NCBI RefSeq assembly: GCF_030052815.1
Contig: NC_079502.1
Coordinates: 7,282,103 to 7,346,102 of the forward strand
DNA length: 64,000 nt
Direction: 5' to 3'
Origin: Hevea brasiliensis
Taxonomy: Eukaryota; Streptophyta; Magnoliopsida; Malpighiales; Euphorbiaceae
Part shown: positions 21,173 to 34,703 of the stretch, one piece after another
Position numbering within the stretch: position 1 is the first letter of the stretch
Layout of the letters: each line of letters starts with the position of its first letter
The notes under the pieces: model-generated
What the model was told of the DNA's origin: nothing
Databases searched by the model: none
What the model saw: only the letters and a program-made list of their open reading frames with translations
Translations under genes and position numbers: made by a program

Positions 21173-21929
21173 CTCCTAATATAGAAAAAGATCAGCAACT
21201 ACAAGTCCTTTAACACCGCGAAAGATCTATCAACTGATAAAACTGACGTCACCAAATCTAAATCAAAAATAACAAGATGTCACCATCACACCACAAAGTT
21301 GCAATAAGAAAAAGCTGGCAACTTCAATAGCACAATAAGGTAGATATTTAAGAGGCAAGAAAAAAAATTAAAAGTAAAATTAACACTTTCTTCCTGAGAC
21401 TTTGTAAGGAATAAAAACCTCAAAATTCTGGAGTTTGCACAAAAATTTCTCCCAAAAATCAAGAATTCAAAATTAAAATTTATAATGAAATTAGGTAGCT
21501 CATTAGAGCAATATAATCAATCATACACAACCACTTCAAACTGTGTAGATCTAAATCAAATTCCATCCCATGAAAAAGAAACACAATCTAATCACTATAG
21601 AGTCTGCACCCTCCAAATTGCAAAAATCAAACATATCCTTGAGAAAAGGTCAGCATTCAATTGATTGAACAACCTCAATATCACGAAATGCAAATTATTA
21701 ACAATCAATTCCTGTGGAACAAACATTGACGAAGAGCAGCAAACGCACCTTATAGAACAAAATTTGGCCTCGGGCAACCTCCAGGATTCTTTGCGTAAAC
21801 ACAGGCCAAGGAAAAGGCGACCATCGCCTTTTATAGTTGGGGTTGGGACCCAAATGGTTCTCTCCAGCGACTCCGGCACGCGCGAGTCAGTGACCAAAGC
21901 CCTGGATTCCCCTTTTCTTCTATGACAAG

Positions 21930-22971
21930 CTTTCCAATTTTTTCTGACACGTGTCCTACATGGTGTTGTATTTTCGATTCGCGGTCTTTTTTTCTTTTTT
22001 TAATTTCGCGGTCTAGTCATTGTGTTTTTAAGCGTGTGGAATAACACATTTATATGTGTTATTATATTTTATTTAAAAAATTAAATTTTAGCGTTTTTTT
22101 ATATTTTTATAAATTATGAAAATTCACATTTATATGTGTAAAGGAAAAAATATTCCCGGATAAATATCTTTTACATATTTAATTCAGTAATTTAAGTTTT
22201 GCATAACTTATGAGTTAAATAATATTAATAATAATTTAACCTCATGACTTAATAAAAAAGGATTTAGCTTGATCAACTACTATAAGACATACTTAATAAA
22301 AAAATATTAATTAAATATAATAATTTATATTTTAATAGAATTATCAAAGATAACGATATATATGCTTATACATTTTAAAAGAGAAATATATCATCTAATT
22401 ATACCAATTAATTATTAGACAATTAATTTTCTATAATCAACTGTTGTTCAAAGCTTAGATAAAGGAATCCCATCATCATGTAGCAAGGTATTGCCCTTCT
22501 AATCATGCTTGCACACTATTTTCTCTTAACAATTTTAATTTGAGTATCAGAGTAAGACATTATAAATATTTTTTGATGAATCTCCAATTTATTTATTATC
22601 TATTTTACATGTTCATATATGGAGTGCAACAATGGTACTACTTATAAGAATAGATAAAAAGGTTATATTTTTCTTCATATATATAATTTATACTCTAAGT
22701 TCAAAATGAGAGAATGAGCCATTTAAAGAGATTCAATATTAAATAAAGGTAGATGACTTGGAATTTACAAAAGTCAAAAAATTTCTTATAGTCCTCCAAC
22801 AAATTTTTAGAGGAGTTATAAGATAATTTAATCTCTATCATTTGCTTGCTCGTTCTTCCATCCCATAATTTGTTAAAAATTGTTTTTCCTCAAATTTCAA
22901 AATTTTCAAAATGCTATTTCTACTTTGTTTGTGTGAAGTTAAGAAATCAGACGATGGTTTGAAAGCTTACT
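21930..22971. other. AT-rich spacer upstream of the DeSI gene
   Basis: The promoter of the minus-strand DeSI gene should lie at its left end. No other gene is visible. Confidence 0.45.
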
Positions 22972-22974
22972 TTA

Positions 22975-23752
22975 GGTAGTGTTTGGTTTACCTGTTGGGT
23001 GTAATTAATAATTAATAGATATACAAATAGGTAAATTAGAGTGTTTGATAAATTTAAAAGAGTAAAGCTGATAGTTGATAGGTAACTGATATAATACTTA
23101 TCAGCTGTAATTTGTATCAGCTCTATTTTTAGAGCTATTTCTGATCAGCTGATAGCTGATTCGATTTTATTTTTTATTTAGACCATATTATTCTTTTATA
23201 TTTAACTCAAAAATTAATATTATTAATGTTTTTATATTTTTCATTTATAATTTTAACATTTTAATTAACGCATTATAACTTTATTAAAATATTTTTTTAT
23301 TAATAATATAAAATATTTATTTATTATAAAAATACATTTTTTATATTTAAAAACTTAAAATTAATTATAAGTTTTTTCTTTATTAACATTAATAATTTGC
23401 TATTTTATAATTGTATTTTTAAAGTTATTTAATTATTTTTTAAAAAATTTAATTATTTTTTATTTCAATAATAAAATAAATAATATAATATAATAAATCA
23501 ATAATTATATTTTTATTTTAATAATAAAATAAATAATATAATATAATAAATTTATAATAATATATTTATTTCACTAATAAAATAAATTATATGATATATA
23601 TACTTATTAGTCATTTTACATATCAACGGTTATAACTAAATATAATTTTATCAAACACTTAATATAAATTAATTATTATCAATTATTAATTAATAATAAT
23701 AATTATTAGCTAACAGTTATCTGGTACATCTAATAATTAAATCAAACAGCCC
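22975..23752. mobile_element. Non-autonomous Tourist/Harbinger-like TIR element, copy 1
   Basis: About 778 bp flanked by TTA on both sides (22972-22974, 23753-23755). The ends are a short imperfect inverted repeat (GGTAGTGTTTGGTTT and, on the other strand, GGGCTGTTTGATTT). The interior is AT-rich and has no coding capacity. It is homologous along its length to 59989-60772, including the 'gctgatag', 'ctctatttttagagct' and 'tatcagctgata' motifs. Confidence 0.75.
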
Positions 23753-24023
23753 TTAAACAATTATCAGATTATTTGTTTGACTAAGCGAAGGAGAAGGTCA
23801 TCTAACAATGTGCCATTATTATCATTATAATTACAAAAATGCCACCATGAAGTTGCTGGAATGGATGGCTTACGTATTGGTTGTTACTCAACTAACTTCA
23901 AAATTGTCATAGCAATGCGCTGGAGAAAGTTTCACTTGTAATTACGGGACTGCCACCATATCCTTTGCTTTCACCGCAAGCTTGGTTTTTAGCCTTAATT
24001 ACACAAAATGCCATTGATTCTTA

Positions 24024-24160
24024 AGGTAGGTTTGATTTAATCATTGGATGGAACTGGGAGTTATTTTTGTTAACTGAAAATTGGTAATAGTTTATTTATA
24101 TTAAGTGTTTAATAAATTTTATTTAATTATTATTATTAATATATAAAAATAATGAATATG

Positions 24161-24206
<46 letters not shown>

Positions 24207-24511
24207 AAATCAATTATACTATCATACAGAAAAATACAAATTGCATATAAAGGAATATAAAAAGTTCTTTTACAAAATAAGTTAAAATTAAAGATAAAAT
24301 TAATAAAAGTTATTTTTATCAAATAATGAAAAATTATACAGTAATTCATGAATAGTGTCTATTTTAGAGTTGATAAAAATTATAGGTGTTATAGTTTTGT
24401 ATAAATTATCTATCAGCAATTAGTTATATTTTTACAAATTAATTAAATAATTTAATTTAATTATTTAAATATCTATTAATTATTAACTGCATTAAAAAAT
24501 CAAACGCTACC
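24024..24511. mobile_element. Small TIR element (MITE)
   Basis: The left end reads AGGTAGGTTTGATTT and the right end, reverse-complemented, reads AGGTAGCGTTTGATTT. Both ends abut a TTA/TAA target. The interior is AT-rich with a (TA) run at about 24165-24204 and no protein. It resembles the ends of the 22975 element but is shorter and clearly diverged. Confidence 0.65.
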
Positions 24512-24787
24512 TTAATCTACTTGTTCAATTGATAATTTCGCCATCACTTAGTTTTTGAAAGAAAGACCACCACTTTTTCCTTTATTTACACTTTGCCACT
24601 ACTTCATATCATGAAAGAAATTAAAAATTTTGGCTCTTATTTATCGAAGCGCGATAAATAGGTCCCTTAGGCAAATCCCACATCGACAAAATACGGAGAT
24701 GGTTTTTGGTTTAAAAAGTAATGATATATAAAATGGAGGAACTAATCACTAGAGGCGCCTTTTGGTGGAATGGCCTGTAGAGTTGAA

Positions 24788-24853
24788 AGAACTCCAGGGT
24801 TAAGCATGCTCACTTGAGATAAATCCTAGGATGGGTGACCTCCTAGGAAGTTC
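24788..24853 (+). repeat. 5S rRNA-derived segment in the 5' LTR of Cassandra
   Basis: The sequence AGAACTCCAGGGTTAAGC ... CTAGGATGGGTGACCTCCTA corresponds to the middle and 3' part of plant 5S rRNA, which holds the RNA polymerase III internal promoter. The 5' third and the extreme 3' end of 5S are missing or diverged, so it is not a 5S gene. Confidence 0.85.
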
Positions 24854-25150
24854 TCCATTCCACCTATGAGACAAAACCGTGAGGCTTATGGCCAAAACGG
24901 ACAATTCCTCTAGTGGTTGGAGCTCGATCATTACAATTGGTATCAGAGCCACTCGTGTGTCCTCTTGGGCGATGGTGGGGCAAACCTCAACGAGGACGCT
25001 GAGTTCCGAAAGGGGAGGAGATAGGTCCCTTAGGCAAATCTCACATCTGCAAAGCACGGAGATGGTATTGAGTTCAAAAAATAATGATATATAAAATGAG
25101 GGAACTAGTCACTAGAGGCGTCTTTAAGTGGAATGGCCTGGAGAGTTGGA

Positions 25151-25217
25151 AGAACTCTAGGGTTAAGCGTGCTCGTTTGAGAGAAATCCTATGATGAATG
25201 ACCTCCTAGGAAATTCT
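25151..25217 (+). repeat. 5S rRNA-derived segment in the 3' LTR of Cassandra
   Basis: The same 5S-like stretch as in the 5' LTR, more diverged (for example TATGATGAATGACC where 5S has TAGGATGGGTGACC), so its polymerase III promoter boxes are probably weakened. Confidence 0.8.
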
Positions 25218-25479
25218 CCATTCCACCTATGGGACAAAACCGCAAGGCTTATGGCCATAGCGGACAATTTCTCTAATGGTTGGAGCTCGATCGTTACAGC
25301 TTGATATGTATCAAAAATCTCATATGATACTATATATTGACAAACAAATGAAAATCATTTAAATAAAAAATAATTTATAACTAAATATTATTGAATTGAA
25401 AAATGATAACAGAAACATTTAAATTTAATTTTTTAAAAGTAAAATGTTTCTTATTTACTTGGCCATTTAATTGAGTTGG

Positions 25480-25787
25480 CCATAATAATAATAATAATAA
25501 TAATAAATTTTAGGAAAGCAAAATAAAAAGAATATTAAATTATTAATATAAAAAATAATATATACTAATTATAAATAAATCAAATTTCTATATTTTATTT
25601 TTATAACATTTTATGTAGACTACACTTTTATCTCTCAAATTTTTTAACAAAGATTTTATAATAAAAAATATAAAAATGCAATAAAAATATTTGTTAAAAA
25701 TATGAAATAATTTAAGATTAAATTATATGATAGTTGATTATTATAATACAAATTAATGATTAATTTATTTTAAACTAATGGCCATCA

Positions 25788-25826
<39 letters not shown>

Positions 25827-26246
25827 GAAGGTAAAATTTGGTAAATAATGTTTTTGCAAAAAAGAATTTATAAAAAAAATAATATAAATAATTTTTTAAT
25901 ATTATATTTAATCATAAAATATCTTAATTTTTAAAAATTAAAATAAAAAATAATATTTTAAATCATAAATATTAAAATAATATTATAAGAAATAAAAAAT
26001 AATAATTAGTATTTATAAAATAATATAAATAATTTGTAGATATTACATTTAATTACTAAATGTTTTAATTTTTAAAAATATAGTAATTTAAATCATAAAT
26101 GCTAAGGTAATATTATAAATAATAATGATAATTAAAATAGAAATAAAAAAATAAATAATAATTAATATAAAAGAGAATATTTATGATTAATTATGAAATT
26201 ATAAATTAATAGTCAATGTTTCTTAAATTAATGGTTATAAATTGTC

Positions 26247-26283
<37 letters not shown>

Positions 26284-26690
26284 CACTAAACGTAACATGT
26301 GATAAATAATATTTTATATAAATGAATTTATAAAAAAATAGTATAAATAATTTTTAAGTATTATATTTAATCATAAAAAGTTTTAATCTTTTTAAAAATC
26401 AAATTTTAAAGAAAATAATATTTTAACTAATAAATATTAAAGTAACATTATAAATAATAATAATAATAATTAAAAGATGAATTAAAAATTAAATAATAAT
26501 TAATATTTACAGAATAATATAAATAATTTATAAATATTATATTTAATTATAAAATATCTTAATTTTTAAAAAATTAAATTTTAAATAAATAATAATTTAA
26601 ATCATAAATTTTAATGTAGTATTTTAAATAATAATGATAGTTAAAAGTTAAATAAAAAATTAAATAATAATTAATATAAAAAAAATATTT
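25480..26690. repeat. AT-rich tandem duplication with period about 456 bp
   Basis: A (TTA)n block recurs at about 25791-25827 and 26249-26283, each followed by the same series (gataaataat, gaatttataaaaaaa, tattatatttaatcataaaa, aaatcataaat). Within each copy a ~180-bp sub-repeat built on 'ataatataaataattt ... tatttaat' recurs. There is no coding capacity. Confidence 0.65.
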
Positions 26691-27244
26691 ATAGAAAGTG
26701 ACACATGACAAATTTTTTAAGCAAATTGTTACATGTCATTTTTCTGTGAATACATTACTAATATATATATATATATATATATATATAAGGATTGTGTTTA
26801 GAAAATTAAATTATATAATAATTATATATTACAACTTCTAGGAAATATAGAAAAATAGCTATCAATAAATTTAATAAAAAATTATCAATTAGTATAAATA
26901 TGATAGATTTAAAATCTTATATTCTCTTAAATTTGTTTTATAAAAATATGGACCATTTTTTCATTAAAAAGTGAAAATACAACATATATAAAATTAGTAT
27001 ATGTTTTTATTAGGTAAAATTAATAAATTAGTTCAATTAATTCTTAATTTTTCTTTTTTCTAATTAAATTGAAACTTTCAAGTATTTATAATAATAATAA
27101 CAATAATAATAATAATAGCTATTTATTATAGTATTAAAGTGTAATAATTAAATAATTTGTAACTTATATGTGCATTATTAGAAAATTAATAACTTACTCA
27201 TAATTTAAAGAAATTATATAATTAATTAAGAAAAAATAAAACCT

Positions 27245-27280
<36 letters not shown>

Positions 27281-28920
27281 TCTAAGTAATAATAAAATAA
27301 TACAATATGATTAATACTAATACTACTTATTTATTAATTATACTATAAAGAATATAAAAAGAAATAACGAAAATAGAATATTAACATAAATTTCTTATTT
27401 TTCATTACTATGAAAATAAAATTTTATTTCATTTTTTCATAATTCATTTTATATATATAACATTTAATATATAATTAAAAATATATTTTTATTAAATTGT
27501 GTTAAAGTAAAATAAAATTAAGGTAAATTAAAATTTATTAAATACATAAAAAAGAGATAAAGGATAAATTATTTAACTATATATGATAAGAGGACAAAAT
27601 ATTTAACTCTATGTGATAATTCTTATAGTATAATTCTAAATTATTTTATTAATTTTAAGATGTATAATTCTTAAATTTTTATAATTAAATTAAATAATAA
27701 AAAATTTAAGAATCCTTAATGCGAAATTTATAAATTTTTAAAATATATCTGCTATTTTTAATTAGTTAGCCATCAAAATTATGTTAATAATAGTAATAGT
27801 AAAAATATTTAAATATGTGTTATATTACATGTCATTTTCCTGTAAATACATTCTTACTTTATATATATATAAGAATTATATTTAGGAAATTAAATTATAT
27901 AATAATTGTATATTACAACTTTAAATAAATATAGAAAAATAGTCATCAATAAATTTAATTAAAAACTACCAATTAATATAAATATGATAGATTTAAAATA
28001 TTACCTCCTCTTGAATTTTTTTTTATAAAAATATGAACTAATTCTTTATTAGAAAGTGAAAATGCAACACATATAAAATTAGTATATGTTTTTATTAGGT
28101 AAAATTAATAAATTAGTTCAATTAATTCTAGTTTTTTCTTTCTCTAATTAAATTAAACTTTTTAGATAGTTATAATAATAATAATAATAACAACAATAAT
28201 AATAGCTATTTATTGTAGTATTAAAATGTAATAATTAAATAATTTATAACTTATACATGCATAATTAGAAAATTAATAATTTAATCATAATTTTAAAAAA
28301 TTATATAATTAATTAATAAAAAATAAAACTTCAATATATATATATAATTTTTCTAAATAATAAAAAAATAATATAATATGATTAATACTAATATTACTTA
28401 TTTATTAATTATACTATAAAGAATATCAAAAAAATAACCAAAAATTGAATATTAACATAAATTTCTTATTTTTCATTACTATGAAAATATTTATTTTATG
28501 TTTCATAATTAGTTTTATATATATAACATTTAATATATAATTAAAAATATATTCTTATTAAATATGTGTTAAAGTAAAATAAAATCAAGATAAATTAAAA
28601 TTTATTAAATATATAAAAAATAGAGAAATGATAAATTATTTAACTTTATATAATAAAAGAACAAAATATTTAACTCATTGTGATAATTTTTATAGTATAA
28701 TTATAAATTATTTTATTAATTATAAGATGTATAATTCTTAAATTTTTATAATTAAATTAAATAATAAAAAATTTAAGAATCCTTAAATGATAAATTTATA
28801 AATTTTTAAAATATATCTGCTATTTTTAATTAGTTAGCCATACAAATTATGATAATAATGATAATAGTAAATATATTTGAAAGAAAAGTGTTACATGTTA
28901 TTTCCCTGTAAATACATTCT

Positions 28921-28979
<59 letters not shown>

Positions 28980-29451
28980 ATAATTGTATTTAGAAAATTA
29001 AATTATATAATAATTGTATATTACAATTTTCAACAAATATACCAAAATAGTTATCAATAAATTTAATTAAAAATTACAAAATTAATATAAAAATAATAGA
29101 TTTAAAATCCTACCTCCTCATGAATTTGTTTTATAAAAATATAGACTAATTCTTCTAGAAAGTGAAAATGCAACACATATAAAAATTAATATATGTTTTT
29201 ATTAGGTAAAATTAATAAATTAATTCAATTAATTATAGTTTTTTCTTTCTCTAATTAAATTAAACTTTTTAGGTATTTATAATAATAATAATAATAACAA
29301 CAATAATAATAGCTATTTATTATAGTATTAAAGTGTAATAATTAAATAATTTATAACTTATATATGCATAATTATAAAATTAATAACTTAATCATAATTT
29401 AAAAAAAATAAACAATTAATTAATAAAAAATAAAACTTAAAGTGGGGGCAG

Positions 29452-29503
<52 letters not shown>

Positions 29504-30485
29504 TCTAGATAATAATAAAATAATATAATATAATTAATACTAATATCAATTATTTATTAATTATACTATAATGAATATAAAAAAATAATGAAAATTGAAT
29601 GTTAACATAAATTTTTTATTTTTCATTACTATGAAAATAAAATTTTATTTCATTTTTTCTTAATTTATTATTATTATATATATATATAACATTTAATATA
29701 TAATTAAAAATATATTTTTATTAAATACGTGTAAAAATAAAATAAAATTGAGGTAAATTAAAATTTATTAAATATATAAAAAAGAGAGAGGACAAATTAT
29801 TTAACTCCATGTGATAATTTTTATAGTATAATTCTAAATTATTTTATCAATTTTAATATGTATAATTATTAAATTTTTATAATTAAATAAAATAATAAAA
29901 AATTTAATAATCCTTAAATGAGAAAATTATAAATTTTGAAATTTATCTGCTATTTTTAATTAGTTAGCCATAAAAATTATGGTAATAGTAAAGATATTTA
30001 AAAGAAAATTAGAATTAAATACTTAATATAAAAGACAATAATTACTTACATTAATTATTATAATTATTAAATATAATAATTTTTATATAGTAAGTGCCAC
30101 GTGACAGCACTAAAATTTAGAGTATCACGTGGCAACAATAAGAAAAAATCTCTTTGCTTTATATATATGTGTGTGTGTGGCAAGGCAATAAATTTAATTT
30201 AATATTGTCATTTGGTATATTATAACTTTCAGAAAATATAAAAAAATAGTCATCAATAAATGTAATTAAAAATTACCAAATTGTATAAATATGATAGATT
30301 TAAAATTTTACCGCCTCTTGAATTTATTTTATAAAAATATGAACCACTTTTTTATAAAAAAGTGAAAATGCAACATATATAAAATTAATATATGTTTTTA
30401 TATTGTAAAATTAATGAATTAATAAATTAATTTAATTAATTCTTAATTTTTTCTTTCTCTAATTAAATTAAACTTTTCATGTATT

Positions 30486-30531
<46 letters not shown>

Positions 30532-31400
30532 GCTATTTATTATGGTATTAAAGTGTAGTAATTAAATAATTTGTAACTTATATATGTATAATTATAAAAT
30601 TAATAACTTAATCATAATTTAAAAAAATTATATAATTAATTAATAAAAAATAAAACTTCAAATGGACAGGTGTGCACACACATATATATAAATTTTCTAA
30701 ATAATAATAAAATAATATAATATTAATAATACTAATATTAATTATTTATTAATTATACTATAAAGAATATAAAAAAATAATGAAAATTAAATATTAATAT
30801 AAATTTCTTATTTTTCATTACTATGAAAATAAAATTTTATTTATTTTTTTCATAATTTATTATATATATATGTACATAACATTCAATATATAATTAAAAA
30901 TATGTTTTTATTAAATATGTGTTAAAATAAAATAAAGATAAATTAAAATTTATTAAAAATATAAAAAAGAGATAGATGACAAATTATTTAACTTCATGTG
31001 ATAAGAGGATAAAATATTTAATTCTACGTGATAATTTTTATAGTATAATTCTAATTTTTTTTTATTAATTTTAAGATATATAATTCTTAAATTTATATAA
31101 TTAAATAAAATAATAAAAGATTTAAGAATTCTTAAATGAAAAATTTATAAATTTTTGAAATAAATCTGCTACTTTTAATTAGTTAATCATAAAAATTATG
31201 GTAGTTATGGTAATGGTAAAGATATTTAAAAGGAAATTAGAATTAAATAAAAAATAGAATTTAATACTTAATATAAAAAATAATAATTACTTACATTAAT
31301 TATTATAATGGTAAAATATAATAATTTTTTATATAGTAAATATCACATGGCAACAATAAAACTTAGAGTGCCATGTGGCAATAATAAGAGAAAACCTTAT
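26690..31400. repeat. Tandem array of four ~1.1-kb AT-rich units
   Basis: Two landmarks recur in step: 'aatagctatttatt' at about 27117, 28204, 29311 and 30531, and 'ctgctatttttaattagtta' at about 27749, 28818, 29947 and 31166. This gives units of about 1.07-1.22 kb. Each unit also has a TA microsatellite, an (ATA)n block, and segments such as 'gcaacacatataaaatta' and 'catttaatatataatt'. A partial fifth unit follows to about 31600. No protein is encoded. I do not recognise the unit; it may be an amplified element or a young satellite. Confidence 0.8.
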
Positions 31401-32010
31401 TACTTTATATATATATAGATATAAATATATAATAATTTAATATTACCATTTGACATAAATATATTGATTTTAGAATCTTATATGACAGACTAAGGAAAAA
31501 CTTAATTATTTTAAATGTTGTCGCGTGATATAACTATGAAGGTTTTGAAATCTTACATGGCAACACCAGAGAAAAACCTGTTTACTTTATATATATATAT
31601 ATATATATATATTACTTTCTACTTCTCTTTTATACTTTATTTATATATAATGAAATACTTTTTATTATTTATATTTATTATTTGATATAAAATGTATTTT
31701 AAAAAAATAAATGAATCAATTAGAAAATCATTTTTGTGTTATAACAACCTATTTTGAAGTTGTGGGTATAACAAGACAATATTTGGGTTGAGAAAATTCA
31801 AAATTCATAGAATTTAACAAAATCAATTTAATTTAAAATTTTAATTTCATGAATTTATATAATTTTCGTTGTTTGGCACATTAAAGCTTCATTTATTTTC
31901 CTGAAAAATATTTTTTTATGTTTAGATACTTAAAAAAATAAATCAATAAAAAATATTTTAAAAAATAAACAATTTAAAAAAATTCATAAAAAATCATTTT
32001 ATGAATTTTG

Positions 32011-32100
<90 letters not shown>

Positions 32101-32126
32101 ATGTAATATTAGTTTAACATTGTAAT
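31400..32126. repeat. Array edge, AT-rich spacer and long (TA)n run
   Basis: Positions 31400-31610 repeat the 'ggcaacaataagagaaaacc' part of the array. A (TA)n microsatellite of about 80 bases spans about 32018-32098, just before the LTR that starts at 32127. Confidence 0.75.
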
Positions 32127-34703
32127 TGTAACACCCCAAAATTTTATTATTTATGAGTATTTTTGGTATTTTAATTTTATTTAAATTTTAGGAATTTTTT
32201 TGAGATTTTTCGGATTTTAAAAATCGGGTTCGATTTTCCGAAAATATAAACTTTGAGGATTTTTAAAAATTAATTTAAAGACCACGTGGCAAAACTAAAA
32301 ATATATTTGGAGTATACGTATTTTTCTGAGTTTTATGGAATTTTTTTCGGAATTTTTGGACCTCGTTTTCGGTCCCGAGGCAGAGTAAAAATTCAAAATT
32401 TTGTATCCTGAATCGAACCGGTCGAATCGAACCGGACCGGATCGGACCGTCCCTTTTCCTTCTTCCTTTTCTTCTCCCGCGCGCGATGGCTCTCTCCCTT
32501 CTCTCCCTCGTTTCTCTCTCCTCTCGCTTCTAGCGCGCCAATGACCAGCCAGCCAGCAGCGCCGCCACCAACCAGTGGCCACACGCTCGAACTGGCAGCG
32601 TGAAAACGCCGCGCCACAAGGCTTTGACTTCTCCGGCCAAATCCGGCCGATCCGGCCACCGATTGGACAGGGTCTTGTGTCCAAAATCATCTACTCGGCG
32701 AGAGCTTTCCATAGACACCAAGAACGCCGAAATCCATCGAGCGGATTGTCCGATTTTTGCTCGGGAAGATTTTAGCCTATTTCGACTTTTGGGCTAGATT
32801 TCTCGAAAACCGTGAATCCCACGAGAAAACCGAGGCCACCAGCACACTCCATTCGTCGAGAGCTTCGCAACGACATAAATTTCGAATTTTTTCGACACCG
32901 TTTTTCGGTGGGTCCCACGGAACTTCGCAGTGTATTTTCGAGCATTTAATGAGCTTAGAAAATTCTGAAAAATTTATGTACTAACCCCCGTGTTATGGGC
33001 TTTGTGTAGGTATCCTCGATTCGCGGAAATTCGACAGTTGACCGGGTCTGCAAATTTCGGGCCAGACAGACCCGTTACCGGAAAAGTCTCCGAATTGGAC
33101 CGAGGTTTTGGCTAGCCCCCCATTTTCAGACGTCCCGAGCGCGTTCCCGAAGTCAGAATCGGCAAAGGTAAACCCGAACCTTGTTTTTTCGTAATTTTCT
33201 AGTGCTTAAATAGGATTAAAAATCCATAAAATATTCGTGGTAGCTTAGAAAATTACGATTCTTTTTGCAATAGCTTAGTAATATTGCTAAGGACCGCGGG
33301 GCAAAGTTTTATAATTTTTAGAGCTTGTTTGGGCAGTTTTTTGTAAAAATGATCAATAATAAGGACTAAATTGAAATTTTACGTATTGTGATGGGTGATT
33401 GATTTGATGGGCCCAGGAGGGGCTGTGTGATATGATTGAACTGTTGATATATGGATTGTGAATATAGAAGTGCGTTTTTAGCCCTTTGCAAAGTTGGGTA
33501 GGTCCTAGGTATAGGGAGACTCACTGGGATTTTCTGCACGACTTAGGGCGTAATTGGTCTTTTCTTTGTTTGTGTTGAGTCGATTGTATTAAATAAATGT
33601 AATATGATTGTCGTGAGCGATGACCTTTCTTCCTCCGCCCAGCCGCCACAGTGATTGTCGTCAAGTCTGTGAGTAGAATATTAATTTTAATTGTAATTTC
33701 GATATTATTATATGTTCAGCATGCCCATGCATCACTTATATGCATATATTTATGTAGTTAAACTCTAGGCATGATTTTTGATGCATTGATAAATGTTAAA
33801 GTGCTATGTATGTTATTGTGGTAATTTGGAGCAGTGTGCGTGCGTTGGCGTGCGTGTGATGTGGTGTGGACTATGGATAGGACGCAGACACGGCTTGAGT
33901 TCTTCATTGGGACCGGTCCTTGGGGTAGACACGGCTTGAGTTCTTATTTGGGACCCGATTTGGTATTTAAGTGGAAGTCCGAAGTGAGTTCTTCACGGCA
34001 CGAGTTAGATTTAAGAGAGCTGTATAGGGGATCAGCTCCCATATATTATGATTGATGTTACAGGGTGCGTGAGTGCTCCAAATTACCTTTGTGATGTTAT
34101 GATGTGAAAATGATGTGGATGTTACATTTCACTCTACAGGGTGCATTAGATTTAGATAGTTATAGAGATTATGGTTAAAATTGATATTTTACTCTCTGAG
34201 TCGAACGCTCACTCCTGTTCAATATTTTTCCAGGCCACAGGAGGATATTTTTGAGGTTAACTTGCTCACTTTCCTCGCAGGTTGTTTATCAATGTTTGTG
34301 TAATTTTATTAACTCCTAGAATTTCCGCATGTGTTAGAGGTATTTATTTGATTATGGTCTGTAATATTATTATCATGTTAGACCTGTAAACGTATAATGA
34401 TATGCATGTTTGATGGATTGGATGAGGGAGCTGAGCTCCCATTTATTATTATGTTGATGAGTATGTGGAGGGTGAGCTGAGCTCCCCAATGGATTGTTTA
34501 TTGTGTTTACAGGTCGGGTGAGTCAAAAACTCCCCGTTGGTAAGTCCATTTTATAGCCGGACTCTGTCCATTTGTTTTCTTGAAATTGGGCCTAAATGGG
34601 CCTCAGCATTGGGTAAATGAACAGTTAGGCTTACTACGGGCCTCGGGGGCTTTAGGCTGGCCCAGGTCCTAGTGCCGGTCCGGCCCATAGGTTGGGTCGT
34701 GAA
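32127..34703 (+). mobile_element. Solo LTR of a Ty3/gypsy chromovirus (Tekay/Del-like)
   Basis: About 2.6 kb beginning TGTAACACCCC and ending near GGGTCGTGA, matching the typical borders of long Tekay/Del LTRs (TGTAACACCC ... GGGTCGTNACA). GC content rises sharply over the AT-rich flanks. No internal domain, primer-binding site or second LTR is adjacent, so it is a solo LTR. The 3' terminus has decayed and no clear 5-bp target duplication remains. Several open frames inside (for example 32295-32690 minus) are chance products of the GC-rich stretch. Confidence 0.75.

Larger units (their letters stand above)
24659..25298 (+). mobile_element. Cassandra TRIM retrotransposon carrying 5S rRNA-derived sequence
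   Basis: Two direct 277-bp repeats, 24659-24935 and 25022-25298, start TAGGTCCCTTAGGCAAAT and end ATTACA/GTTACA. They flank an 86-bp interior that opens with TTGGTATCAGAGCC (primer-binding site for initiator Met tRNA) and closes with AAAGGGGAGGAGA (polypurine tract). Each LTR contains a 5S rRNA-like stretch. Cassandra elements are defined by exactly this combination and encode no protein. By my count the LTRs differ at about 35 sites, so the insertion is old. I see no convincing target duplication. Confidence 0.92.

Noticed and set aside
24788..25217. 5S rRNA genes
   Set aside because: Only the middle/3' part of 5S is present, and both copies sit inside LTRs of a Cassandra element.
26690..31400. 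CRISPR-like or coding interpretation of the repeated units
   Set aside because: Units are about 1.1 kb, AT-rich and non-coding in a plant nuclear setting; there are no short direct repeats with unique spacers.
32295..32721. Three overlapping minus-strand frames of 63-131 residues, Arg-rich
   Set aside because: They lie in the GC-rich part of the solo LTR, have no domain and share the same bases in different frames; chance open frames.
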